This document shows, piece after piece, positions 27,178 through 34,884 of a DNA stretch of 64,000 nt. The notes beneath the pieces are model-generated. The model was given only the letters and a program-made list of their open reading frames with translations. It was not told where the DNA came from and did no database searches. The position numbers and the translations under genes are program-made. Numbering within the stretch: position 1 is the stretch's first letter; every line of letters starts with the position of its first letter. The DNA comes from Halomarina oriensis (GTDB taxonomy: Archaea; Halobacteriota; Halobacteria; Halobacteriales; Haloarculaceae): contig NZ_WSZK01000026.1 in assembly GCF_009791395.1 (NCBI RefSeq), positions 1 to 64,000 on the forward strand, given 5' to 3'.

Positions 27178-27633
27178 TCACACCCGCTTTTCCATCCGAA
27201 CGTGAGGGATACCAGCGTCCACGAACTCCGTCTCGTCGACTACCTCGTAGCCGAGGCGCTCGTAGAACCCGCGGGCCTGTGTCTGGACGTCGAGGGTGAG
27301 CCGTTCGTAGCCACGCTCCCGCGCCAGCGTCTCGACCCGTCTCATCAGTCGGCTTCCCCACCCATCGCCCCGCCGGTCGGCGAGGACGGCGACCCGCTGG
27401 ACCTTCCCCACCGGGTCGGGGGCCGCCGTCCCGGAGGGGCGCAGTCGGGCCGTCCCGACGGCCGTCTCGCCGTCGTAGGCGACGACGTGGTCGGTGTCGG
27501 GGGCGTCGTCGTACTCGTCCAGTTCCAGTTCCTCGGGCACGTCCTGCTCCTCGACGAACACCGCCCGTCGGATGTCGAGGGCCGCCTCGCGGTCGTCGTC
27601 GACGACGACCCGCGGACCACGCTCGTCGGTCAT
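27178..27633 (-). CDS. GNAT-family N-acetyltransferase (ElaA/YjcF-like)
   Basis: 151 residues from ATG 27633. Features: IRRAVFVEEQDVPEELELD, typical of the ElaA-like branch, then DHVVAYDGETAVGTARLRP and the acetyl-CoA loop VQRVAVLADRRGDGWGSRLM, with LDVQTQARGFYERLGY near the end. It would acetylate an amine or amino group using acetyl-CoA; the acceptor is unknown. Divergent from the ferredoxin gene with 93 nt between starts. Confidence 0.9.
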   Translation of the reverse strand: MTDERGPRVVVDDDREAALDIRRAVFVEEQDVPEELELDEYDDAPDTDHVVAYDGETAVGTARLRPSGTAAPDPVGKVQRVAVLADRRGDGWGSRLMRRVETLARERGYERLTLDVQTQARGFYERLGYEVVDETEFVDAGIPHVRMEKRV

Positions 27634-27726
27634 GGCGGAGGGTCGGCCGTGCCCCCCGAAAACTCGTCGGATTCGGGCGGCGGCGCGACCGGCAAGGCGT
27701 AACTCGTCGGCGACCGAACGACGACC

Positions 27727-28104
27727 ATGACCGGCGAATCGACGGGTGCGGACGACGCGACGGGCGACGGGGGAGCGCCGGTGACGCTGACCGTCGACCA
27801 CGACGGCGAGACGACGGTGCTGTCGGTCACGCCGGGGACGAACCTCCGCCGGGCGCTACTGGACGCCGGCCGCTCGCCGTACACGTCGGTCACCGAACGC
27901 GTCAACTGCGGCGGTCGGGGGCTGTGTGCGACCTGTGGCGTTCGTGTACTCACTCCACGTGCGCCCGAGCACTGGCACGACCGACTGGCCGCCCGCTTTG
28001 GCTACCCACGCCTCTCCTGTCAGCTCACCGTCGAGCACGATACCCACGTCCGCATCCCCGAGAAACTGGTGTGGGGTGACCGCGCCCACGACCCACGGGA
28101 GTGA
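27727..28104 (+). CDS. [2Fe-2S] ferredoxin domain protein
   Basis: 125 residues. After a 20-residue acidic leader the plant-type ferredoxin fold begins (TLTVDHDGETTVLSV). Cluster ligands are C61, C67, C70 (CGGRGLCATC) and C98 (RLSCQL): C-x5-C-x2-C-x27-C. It lacks the large insertion of halophilic plant-type ferredoxins and has a short C-terminus (RIPEKLVW). It could hand electrons to the P450 or another oxygenase, but that is inference from proximity only. Confidence 0.88.
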   Translation: MTGESTGADDATGDGGAPVTLTVDHDGETTVLSVTPGTNLRRALLDAGRSPYTSVTERVNCGGRGLCATCGVRVLTPRAPEHWHDRLAARFGYPRLSCQLTVEHDTHVRIPEKLVWGDRAHDPRE

Positions 28105-28170
28105 GCGGGTCGTCCCAGGGTCCCGTGACACAGCGCGGTGGGGCTCTCTCGCCCGTGTTCGTCCGCTCGT

Positions 28171-28914
28171 TCACTCCGCGTCCGGGTCGTCCTCCTCGCC
28201 GTCGTCGTACTTGTCGAGGACGTCCTCGTACCCCTGGCGCGCGAGTTCGTAGGTCTCCTTGAGGTCGGCGACGGGCGTCTCGCTGGCGTCGACGCGCAGG
28301 TCGTCGTAGTACGGCGAGTAGTCCCGTGGCTCGTCCGAGACGACGCGCAACGCCGCGCTCTGGATGGGGAGGTCCTCGCGTCTGTCGCCACCCTCGGCGT
28401 GTCCCGCGGCGAGCGCGTCGACGAGGCGCTCGGCGAGCGGTCGCTCGTCGTCGTTCGCGGTGGCCTCGTACGCCTCGGCGACCGCCTCGACGACCGACTC
28501 CCCGGTGAGCAGGTTCCCCGCGACCGTGTAGTTCTCCCCGACGTGGTGGCCGTACCAGTCGTTGCACTCCTCGCCGGAGAACGCGAACGTCCCGTCCCGG
28601 TCGACGCCGTGGAGCTGTCGCTGTGCACGCCCATCGTCGGCGTCGAGCAGCGCCTCCAGTGCGGCGTCGATAGCGAGTCCGTCGTCGAGGTAGGCGATCC
28701 CCTTCCGGCCCAGTCGGACGTTGACGAGACTCTGGGTGGCGATAGCACCGTTCTCGCCGACGAACGGACAGAGCGTTCCGACGCCGGGGAGTCTGGTGGT
28801 GACGGCCACGCCGAAGCGCGTGTAGTGGTCGGCCGAGTCCTCCTCGTCGAGCAACGCGGCCGCCTCCCCATCGGCGGGCCGGTACTCCTCTCTGACACAG
28901 ATGGAAAACGTCAC
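28171..28914 (-). CDS. DUF1028 family protein
   Basis: 247 residues if translation begins at GTG 28914 (MTFSICVREEYRPADG), which matches the family's TFSI N-terminus and lies 24-30 nt after a TATA box, so I prefer it to the longer upstream frame. The body has TRLPGVGTLCPFVGENGAIATQ-like Ntn-type features, RLGRKGIAYLDDGLAIDAAL, and DGTFAFSGEECNDWYGHHVG followed by NYTVAGNLLTGESVV. DUF1028 proteins resemble N-terminal-nucleophile hydrolases; their substrate is unknown. The C-terminus is a charged tail (KYDDGEEDDPDAE). Confidence 0.85.
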   Translation of the reverse strand: MTFSICVREEYRPADGEAAALLDEEDSADHYTRFGVAVTTRLPGVGTLCPFVGENGAIATQSLVNVRLGRKGIAYLDDGLAIDAALEALLDADDGRAQRQLHGVDRDGTFAFSGEECNDWYGHHVGENYTVAGNLLTGESVVEAVAEAYEATANDDERPLAERLVDALAAGHAEGGDRREDLPIQSAALRVVSDEPRDYSPYYDDLRVDASETPVADLKETYELARQGYEDVLDKYDDGEEDDPDAE

Positions 28915-28937
28915 GCACGGACCGAGGGCGGGAGTCC

Positions 28938-28944
28938 CTATAAC
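28938..28944 (-). promoter_or_regulatory. TATA-like box for the DUF1028 gene
   Basis: GTTATAG on the minus strand, 24-30 nt before GTG 28914; it selects the GTG start and implies a leaderless mRNA. Confidence 0.6.
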
Positions 28945-29115
28945 TGACTCCGCCGACGGGAGACACGGGACCGAACGCGGCCCGACAGCGCGAGACGGAC
29001 GCTCCGGCGGTCGCCGCCGTTCGGACCCGAGAGAGGCGCGCGTCGAGCGAACAGGTATCTCTCGCAACCACAGTCATCGTTCGATGAGACTCACTACCGT
29101 GTGACTTTTTGTCAA

Positions 29116-29123
29116 CATATTTA
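29116..29123 (+). promoter_or_regulatory. TATA-like box for the PGF-CTERM protein gene
   Basis: CATATTTA, 26-33 nt before ATG 29149. An ATG at 29131 would be too close to this box, which decides the start. Confidence 0.55.
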
Positions 29124-29148
29124 CAACGGGATGGTGAACCGAACGATT

Positions 29149-31617
29149 ATGCGCCGTAGAAGACCGACTGAGAAGTCGGACAGTTCCCGCGCCCGGGTTG
29201 CTCTCCAACGAATCGCTGCTCTCTCCGTAGCCCTGCTCGTCGTCGCCAGCGGCGCGTTCGGGGTCGTCGGCCTCGGCGCGAGTGCCGCGCTCCAGGACGC
29301 CGGTAACGACTCGACCAGCGTCCAGTTGGGCCAGGAGTACAGCGACTCGCTGTCGGAGAACGACACGAGAGACGTCTACACGTTCGAGGCGGAACAGGGC
29401 GAGTACCTGCGTGTCGGCACGTACAACGGCGCAGCGACCGGCGTCGACATGACCATCCTCGGGCCGTCCGGGCAGGAACTCGAGACGTTCGAGCTCTACC
29501 CCGAGTGGATTCTTCGGGGTGCAGAGGCACCCGAGACCGGCGAGTACCGCGTCGTCTTCGAGGGCGGTTCCGCGTACTCCGAAGCGACCCCCGTCGAGTA
29601 CGACTTCGAGGTGAACGTCGTCGCCCCCGACGACTACGAACCGAACGGCGGAACGGGTTCGGCGGCCACGCTCCAGGAGACGACGACCGTCGACGCCGAA
29701 CTCGGCGAGGGTGAGGAGGACTGGTACAGCTTCGAGGCCGCGGAAGGGACGGCCATCGTCGCCGACCTCGACCGTGACGAGAACCTCCTCGACAACTCCT
29801 ACTCGGTCCAGATACTGGACGGGAGCGGCACCGTCCTCGCCGAGACGGAGAGCGTCTGCACGCCCGGTGCCGGGCCGTGCAACCCACAGGGTATCTCGAC
29901 GACCGCCCCGTCGGACGGCACCTACTACGTCCGTGTCGCTCCCGGCGAGGACGGCATCCGCGGCTACGACGCCTACTCGATGTACACGAGCTTCGAAGCA
30001 CCGAGCGAGGAGCCACAGCAGGTCGACGACGGTGACCCCAAGGACGCGACGGTCGGTTCGGAGCAGACCGACACGCTCTCGACGGGCGACACCAGCGACA
30101 CCTACACCTTCGACGTCGAACAGGGGGACTACGTCCGCGTCTCCGCACTCGTCGGCCAACCCGACGTCGTCTCGGCGACCGTCTACGGTCCCGACGGCGA
30201 GGAGTTCGCCACCGAGAACGGCGAGTTCGTCGACCCCGAACTGTTCGGTGGACAGGCCGCACAGGGCGGCGAGTACACCGTCGAGTTCACGTACTCCGGC
30301 AGCCTGCCGGAAGAGGACGCCCAGGAGTACCGCTTCACCGTCGACACGGCCGCCCCCGACGACTACGAGTCGAACGACCAGACGAGTAGCGCCGCGTCGC
30401 TCTCCGGGTCCGCGACCATCGACGCCGTCCTCGGTGAGGGCGACGAGGACTACTACGTCGTCTCCGCCGCCGAAGGCTCGACCATCACCGCCGACGTGGA
30501 CCGTGGCGTCGGTCGTATCGGCAACTCCTACGACGTCCGCATCCTCACCGCGGACGGCACGGTCCTCGACGAAGTCGAGACGAGCTGCACGCCCGGTGCC
30601 GGGCCGTGCGACCCGCCCGAACTCTCGGCCACCGCACCTGCCGACGGCGAGTACTACATCGAAGTGAGCGGCGGTATGACCGGCTTCGACGCCTACTCGC
30701 TCGCGGTCAGCGCCGACGCGCCGGTAGAGGACACCGAGACACCCGACGAGACCGAGACACCCGACGACACCACGGACTCACCCGACGAGACGGAGTCTCC
30801 CGACGACACGACCGAGTCGCCGGACTCCGGTGACGGAAGTGCATCCGACGGCGACCAGTCCGACGAGTCGGACGACGGCGACACTGGCGGTGCCGACGAC
30901 GGAACGACCACCCCCGACGAGTCCGACGACAGCGACACCGACGACACCGACGACACCGAGGCGGAAGACGACGACACCGACGAGAGCACCAGCGACGACT
31001 CGGACTCGTCGGACGACTCCTCGACGGACGCCGGCGACTCCGAGACGAGCGACGATTCGTCGACCGACGACGGGTCGGAGTCGACCGACGACGGCGACGA
31101 CTCCACGAACGACGGGTCGACGGACGACTCCAGTCAGTCCGCTGACGATGGTGACGACTCCTCGGCGGGAGGCGACGACACCGACTCGTCCGACGACTCC
31201 GATTCCTCGGCCGACGATGGGGGTAGCGACTCCGACTCGGCCAGCGATGGCGGAAGCGACGACTCGGACTCGTCGACCGACGAGAGCGGCGACACGGACC
31301 AGTCGACGACCGAACCGAGCGGGTCCGACGACACCGACACGCCGACCGAAGCCGACGACGGCACGTCGACAGACGACGGAACACCGACCGACGACGGAAC
31401 ACCGACCGACGACAGCGAGTCGCCCGTGACCACCACCGACGGTGAGGAGGCCGCCGCCGGGCCGGGCGCACCGGTCAACAACTCCTCCGACGAGGCAGGC
31501 ATCGTGCAGGGTGGCGAGGAGACGGACTCCTCCAGTGGTTTCGGCCCCGGCTTCGGTGTCGTGGTGGCCGTGGTCGCGCTACTGGCTGTCGCCCTCCTCG
31601 CACGCCGCGAGCAGTAA
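29149..31617 (+). CDS. large secreted PGF-CTERM surface protein with duplicated PPC-like domains
   Basis: 822 residues from ATG 29149. A basic N-terminus and hydrophobic signal (about 21-47) precede a tandem duplication (about 54-285 and 300-525). Each half has SD(S/T)LS..D..D.YTF(E/D), a (V)APDDYE(P/S)N hinge, a second beta-sandwich (LGEG(E/D)ED(W/Y)Y) and a CTPGAGPC loop, as in bacterial pre-peptidase C-terminal domains. Residues about 527-764 are a Ser/Asp/Thr stalk likely to be O-glycosylated. The tail GPGFG plus a helix and RREQ is a PGF-CTERM signal for archaeosortase A processing and lipid attachment. Function unknown: cell-surface adhesion or S-layer association is plausible. Long low-complexity DNA of GAC and TCG codons is expected here. 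Confidence 0.85.
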   Translation: MRRRRPTEKSDSSRARVALQRIAALSVALLVVASGAFGVVGLGASAALQDAGNDSTSVQLGQEYSDSLSENDTRDVYTFEAEQGEYLRVGTYNGAATGVDMTILGPSGQELETFELYPEWILRGAEAPETGEYRVVFEGGSAYSEATPVEYDFEVNVVAPDDYEPNGGTGSAATLQETTTVDAELGEGEEDWYSFEAAEGTAIVADLDRDENLLDNSYSVQILDGSGTVLAETESVCTPGAGPCNPQGISTTAPSDGTYYVRVAPGEDGIRGYDAYSMYTSFEAPSEEPQQVDDGDPKDATVGSEQTDTLSTGDTSDTYTFDVEQGDYVRVSALVGQPDVVSATVYGPDGEEFATENGEFVDPELFGGQAAQGGEYTVEFTYSGSLPEEDAQEYRFTVDTAAPDDYESNDQTSSAASLSGSATIDAVLGEGDEDYYVVSAAEGSTITADVDRGVGRIGNSYDVRILTADGTVLDEVETSCTPGAGPCDPPELSATAPADGEYYIEVSGGMTGFDAYSLAVSADAPVEDTETPDETETPDDTTDSPDETESPDDTTESPDSGDGSASDGDQSDESDDGDTGGADDGTTTPDESDDSDTDDTDDTEAEDDDTDESTSDDSDSSDDSSTDAGDSETSDDSSTDDGSESTDDGDDSTNDGSTDDSSQSADDGDDSSAGGDDTDSSDDSDSSADDGGSDSDSASDGGSDDSDSSTDESGDTDQSTTEPSGSDDTDTPTEADDGTSTDDGTPTDDGTPTDDSESPVTTTDGEEAAAGPGAPVNNSSDEAGIVQGGEETDSSSGFGPGFGVVVAVVALLAVALLARREQ

Positions 31618-31630
31618 CGACCGCTTCGGC

Positions 31631-31636
31631 TTTTTT
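31631..31636 (+). terminator. T6 terminator after the surface protein gene
   Basis: Six T residues 14 nt after the stop codon, following CCGCTTCGGC; a simple archaeal oligo-T terminator. Confidence 0.5.
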
Positions 31637-31741
31637 GCACTCGGTGAGTAGCGAGACGCACGCACCGCAACGCGAAGACGGCCGAGGCGGACCGTGAACC
31701 ACGGACCGCTCGCTTCGCTCACGGCCGTTGTGACGCGAGGA

Positions 31742-31816
31742 TGGGTTGGGGCGGATTTGAACCGCCGACTTCCTCCGTGTGAAGGAGGTATCATAACCGG
31801 CCTAGATCACCAACCC
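31742..31816 (-). tRNA. tRNA-Val (anticodon CAC)
   Basis: On the minus strand the sequence folds into a full cloverleaf: acceptor GGGTTGG/CCAACCC with discriminator A, anticodon stem CCTCC/GGAGG around loop TTCACAC (anticodon CAC, reading GUG), variable loop AAGTC and T-arm GGCGG-TTCAAAT-CCGCC. Length 75 nt, no intron, and no encoded CCA. No flanking direct repeat or integrase suggests an integrated element at its 3' end. Confidence 0.96.
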
Positions 31817-31868
31817 GCAGTCGTGAAAAATCGGTCGCGGGACTTAACGATTCCCTTGTCCGGTGACC

Positions 31869-32402
31869 TCAGTACGTCGGTGACTCCTCGGGGACGCCCT
31901 CTCGCTTGTTCACGACGCGACCGAAGACGAACAGCGCGTCCGACAGGCGGTTGAGGTACGCGATGGCCTCGGCGTTGACGGGGTCGCTCGCGGCCAACTC
32001 CACCGCTCGGCGTTCGGCCCGGCGGACCACCGCTCTGGCGTGGTGGAGTTTCGCGCCCGGTTCGCTCCCGCTGGGGAGGATGAACGACGACAGCGGGTCG
32101 AGTTCGTCGTCGTAGCCGTCCATCCACGCCTCCAGTTCGTCGACCGCCGCCTCGCCGATGCGGGGGACGTCGCTGTCGTCGTCCGGGTCCGCGAAGTCCG
32201 CCTGGATGATGTGGAGGTGGTTCTGGATGGCTCGGAGGTGCTCGTCGACGTCGTCGTGGCCCGACGGACGGACGACGCCGATGAGCGCGTTGGCCTCGTC
32301 GACCGTACCGTAGGCCTCGATGCGTGCGCTGGTCTTCGAGACGCGGGACATGTTCCGGAGGTCGGTCATCCCCTCGTCGCCACGGCCGGTGTAGATCTTC
32401 AT
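31869..32402 (-). CDS. pduO: cob(I)yrinic acid a,c-diamide adenosyltransferase (PduO type)
   Basis: 177 residues. The start MKIYTGRGDEGMTDLRNMSRV carries the ATP-binding TGRGDEG loop; RIEAYGTVDEANALIG, FILPSGSEPGAKLHHARAVV(R)RAERR and YLNRLSDALFVFGR complete the PduO/MMAB family. It attaches the adenosyl group from ATP to cob(I)alamin to make coenzyme B12 in the cytoplasm. A B12-dependent methylmalonyl-CoA mutase acting after the propionyl-CoA carboxylase would be one natural user, but none is encoded in this window. Confidence 0.94.
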   Translation of the reverse strand: MKIYTGRGDEGMTDLRNMSRVSKTSARIEAYGTVDEANALIGVVRPSGHDDVDEHLRAIQNHLHIIQADFADPDDDSDVPRIGEAAVDELEAWMDGYDDELDPLSSFILPSGSEPGAKLHHARAVVRRAERRAVELAASDPVNAEAIAYLNRLSDALFVFGRVVNKREGVPEESPTY

Positions 32403-32528
32403 ACGCCGTCCTCACGCGCCATCGACTTATAGCCGACCGCGCTCGGCCGCCCGGCGCGTGCGCCGCTCGGCCGGGGCAGGTGTCGGCGAAAGCGAAGCGT
32501 GAAGTGCGACGCGGGAGGAGACGGGAGT

Positions 32529-32702
32529 ATGAGCCTCGAGACCCAACATTACTGCCCGGAGTGCGGTGAAGAACGGACGTTCTGGCGGACGGCGAGCACG
32601 CTCGTCCACCTCGGCGAGAAGACGAAGTGGAGCTGTAGCGAGTGTGACTACGGCTTCGTCCGCATCGGTGACATCGAGAGCGACGCCGACGTACAGGCCT
32701 GA
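32529..32702 (+). CDS. small zinc-ribbon protein
   Basis: 57 residues: MSLETQHYCPECGEERTFWR, then ASTLVHLGEKTKWSCSECDY and GFVRIGDIES. Two C-x-x-C knuckles (C9/C12 and C36/C39) form a compact zinc ribbon of a type common in haloarchaea. Likely a nucleic-acid or protein-interaction micro-protein. Lies 126 nt from the divergent cobalamin adenosyltransferase and is convergent with the CCGP membrane protein, 21 nt between stops. Confidence 0.75.
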   Translation: MSLETQHYCPECGEERTFWRTASTLVHLGEKTKWSCSECDYGFVRIGDIESDADVQA

Positions 32703-32723
32703 CCGGTATCGACGGGAGAGTTC

Positions 32724-33341
32724 TCACGACGAGTCGAACGAGTCACGAGCGGTCGCGCCGCCCGGCGAGACGTATCGACCGACGAGAACGAGACTCACGA
32801 GCAACGACAGCGTCGAGACCGGAACGAGCACGGAGAACGCCGAGAGGAGGAGTCCCGACGCCTGAACGCCGAGGACGAGCAGCACCGTCGGCCCACAGCA
32901 CGCCGCCCCCGAGAGCAGACCGGGCACGGCGGCGAGCACGCCGGTCGACGGCGAGAGCCCACACGCGGTCGGTTGGCGGACGGCGAGCGACGACAGCGAG
33001 AGGTTGACGCCGACGAGTGCCGCGAGGACGCCACCGACCGCGAGCGTCAGCGGCGCGACGAGCAGTCTCACCGGCCCGGCAGCGAGACCGGCGACCGGTT
33101 CGAACCGGAACGCGCCACGGGGGCGGAGCGCTCGTGACAGCGGGTCCGAGACGACCGTCACCCCCCACGTACCGTCACCGGGACCGAGGTGTCCGACGAC
33201 GACGAGGTACGCGAGGAGGTAGGCGGCGGTGACGACGCCGAACACTGCCACGCCGTCCCGACGAGAGAGCGCGAACGCGACCGCACGGCGAGTGTGACCG
33301 ACGGTCCGTCGGGACCGCGTGACGACGGTGGCGTCAGGCAT
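32724..33341 (-). CDS. membrane protein with CCGP motif
   Basis: 205 residues from ATG 33341 (MPDATVVTRSRRTVGHTRR). Five or so helices: VAVFGVVTAAYLLAYLVVVG, LLVAPLTLAVGGVLAALVGV and others. The key element is LLSGAACCGPTVLLVLGV, a vicinal cysteine pair at a helix start, as in membrane redox or metal-transfer proteins such as MerT-like transporters. The gene overlaps the end of the DUF3179 lipoprotein gene by 8 nt, so the two should be made together. A role in thiol redox or metal handling at the membrane is inference. Confidence 0.7.
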   Translation of the reverse strand: MPDATVVTRSRRTVGHTRRAVAFALSRRDGVAVFGVVTAAYLLAYLVVVGHLGPGDGTWGVTVVSDPLSRALRPRGAFRFEPVAGLAAGPVRLLVAPLTLAVGGVLAALVGVNLSLSSLAVRQPTACGLSPSTGVLAAVPGLLSGAACCGPTVLLVLGVQASGLLLSAFSVLVPVSTLSLLVSLVLVGRYVSPGGATARDSFDSS

Positions 33342-34392
33342 GGACCTCCGTCTCGGGGTAGAAACCGACCCACGCGAACCACATCGCGTCGAACGTCGTC
33401 GTCGCGGGCAGCGGTACCGCCGACGGGGCGTACGTCCCGTCGGGGCCACGGACCCGACCGTCCGTCCACGAGAACGCTCCGGGGTCGGGTGTGTCCGGAC
33501 CGGTCCGGTAGAGGTAGCCCGTGTCGAGAGTGGGGTCGGAGACGGCGAGGGACCGGCCGGCCGCGAGGACGCCACGCTCGCGGAGCGTCGCCTTGTGGAC
33601 GGCGACCGACGGTCGGTCGGTGGCCTCCGACGACGGCCCTCGGGTCACGAGGAACGGCACCTTCGGCTCGAAGCGGTCGTCCTCGTGGAGCGGGGCGAAC
33701 AGGGTGCCGGAACTCGCGTAGTAGCCGGTCGTCGGGTTGTACCCTCCGTACGGGTCGTCGTCGTAGTTCCGGACGTATCCGGTGTCCGTCGAGAGCACGT
33801 CGGTGTCGGGGTACGCCGTTCGCCAGCGACCCCACGTCGTCCAGACGACCGGGAACTGGCGGAGCGAGTCGCCTTCGAGCGGACCGTCGATGGCCGTGGC
33901 GACGACCTGGGGCCACCGGCTGTCGGTGGCACGGTCGTACATCACGAGGTTGGAGTTGACGAGGTCCCCGGAGACGCCGAACGACGTGTCGCCGCGCTCG
34001 AAGCCGAGTGCGGTCCCCGTCAGCGGGCAGTAGGTGACGCTCACCGGACGCCCGCCGACGGTGTCGTTGACGATCTCGTGCCAGACGAGCACGTCCTGCG
34101 GGTACGCGCGGGCGTCGCCATCGATTTCGACCCCGAACACGACGTCGCCGTCGTCGAGGGCCGGGGCCGTCGCGTCGACGAACCGTGGCTCGTCGATGGC
34201 CGGAATGCCGTCCTTGCCGGGGCCACCCGAGACGGTGTGTTCGCGGAGCAAGGCAGGGCTGTGAGCGAGTGGGAGCGGGGCGTCCGTCGACGGCGGTCCC
34301 GACCCGCCCTCGGACTCGCGTCCGGCACCGAGACAGCCGGCGAGCGCCCCCAGTGCGACTCCGGTCGCCGCGAGGAACGTCCGTCGGTTCAT
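33334..34392 (-). CDS. DUF3179 protein, Tat/lipoprotein exported
   Basis: 352 residues from ATG 34392. The N-terminus MNRRTFLAATGVALGALAGC has a twin-arginine motif and a lipobox ending at C20, so the product is exported folded and lipid-anchored. DUF3179 signatures: AYPQDVLVWHEIVND, VSVTYCPLTGTALGF, TSFGVSGDLVNSNLVMYDR and the C-terminal aromatic run DAMWFAWVGFYPET. The conserved histidine and cysteine hint at metal or redox chemistry, but the family has no assigned function. Overlaps the CCGP membrane protein gene by 8 nt. A second DUF3179 gene is at 38523. Confidence 0.88.
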   Translation of the reverse strand: MNRRTFLAATGVALGALAGCLGAGRESEGGSGPPSTDAPLPLAHSPALLREHTVSGGPGKDGIPAIDEPRFVDATAPALDDGDVVFGVEIDGDARAYPQDVLVWHEIVNDTVGGRPVSVTYCPLTGTALGFERGDTSFGVSGDLVNSNLVMYDRATDSRWPQVVATAIDGPLEGDSLRQFPVVWTTWGRWRTAYPDTDVLSTDTGYVRNYDDDPYGGYNPTTGYYASSGTLFAPLHEDDRFEPKVPFLVTRGPSSEATDRPSVAVHKATLRERGVLAAGRSLAVSDPTLDTGYLYRTGPDTPDPGAFSWTDGRVRGPDGTYAPSAVPLPATTTFDAMWFAWVGFYPETEVHA

Positions 34393-34553
34393 ATCCGCCC
34401 GGAAGCGGCCCGACGGGTTAACGCTCGACCGGACGTGCGAACGTCTCGCACAGACCGAACGGCGTCGGTATCGGGTGTGTGCCGTCGGGTGACGATGTGT
34501 GGACCCGACACACGAGAGTAGAAGACTTATGCTACTCCATGACATACTATCGA

Positions 34554-34766
34554 ATGTCGAACGGTTCGACGACGAAAGACGAATCCCCAACAATGAGCAC
34601 ACGGACGTACGACGAGTCGCGGACGGAATCGACGACGGAACCGGACTGTGTCGCCCTCGAACTGGAAGACGGGCAGGTCATCATCTACGACCCGGAAGCG
34701 AACGGAGCGTGGATCCAGTCCGACGTCGCCTACCCTATCGAACGCACGAAGCCACAGGACGCCTGA
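34554..34766 (+). CDS. small haloarchaeal protein (DUF7331-like)
   Basis: 70 residues. Four in-frame ATGs are possible; ATG 34554 (MSNGSTTKDESP) lies about 26 nt after the AT-rich GACTTATGC at 34524-34532 and is preferred. A threonine/serine-rich disordered N-terminus leads to a conserved C-terminal core (CVALELEDGQVIIYDPEAN, AWIQSDVAYPIE). I recall this core from a widespread haloarchaeal small family; function unknown. Strong TATA and small size suggest an abundant transcript. Confidence 0.72.
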   Translation: MSNGSTTKDESPTMSTRTYDESRTESTTEPDCVALELEDGQVIIYDPEANGAWIQSDVAYPIERTKPQDA

Positions 34767-34884
34767 ACGGCTTCGTACCGACCCTTCTCCGTTTTCGGAA
34801 CCGGTGACGAGCGGTGGCGCTGGTGACGTGTCCCCGCCCGCACGAGGGCCGAAGCGCTAAGCGGGTTCCCGACGGTCCTCTGTT

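Noticed and set aside
30727-31440. repetitive GAC/TCG-rich DNA resembling tandem repeats or a CRISPR-like array
   Set aside because: It is in-frame coding for the Ser/Asp/Thr stalk of the surface protein; there are no constant repeats with unique spacers.
31742-31816. tRNA-Val as an integration site for a mobile element
   Set aside because: No integrase gene, no repeated tRNA 3' end nearby and ordinary chromosomal genes on both sides.
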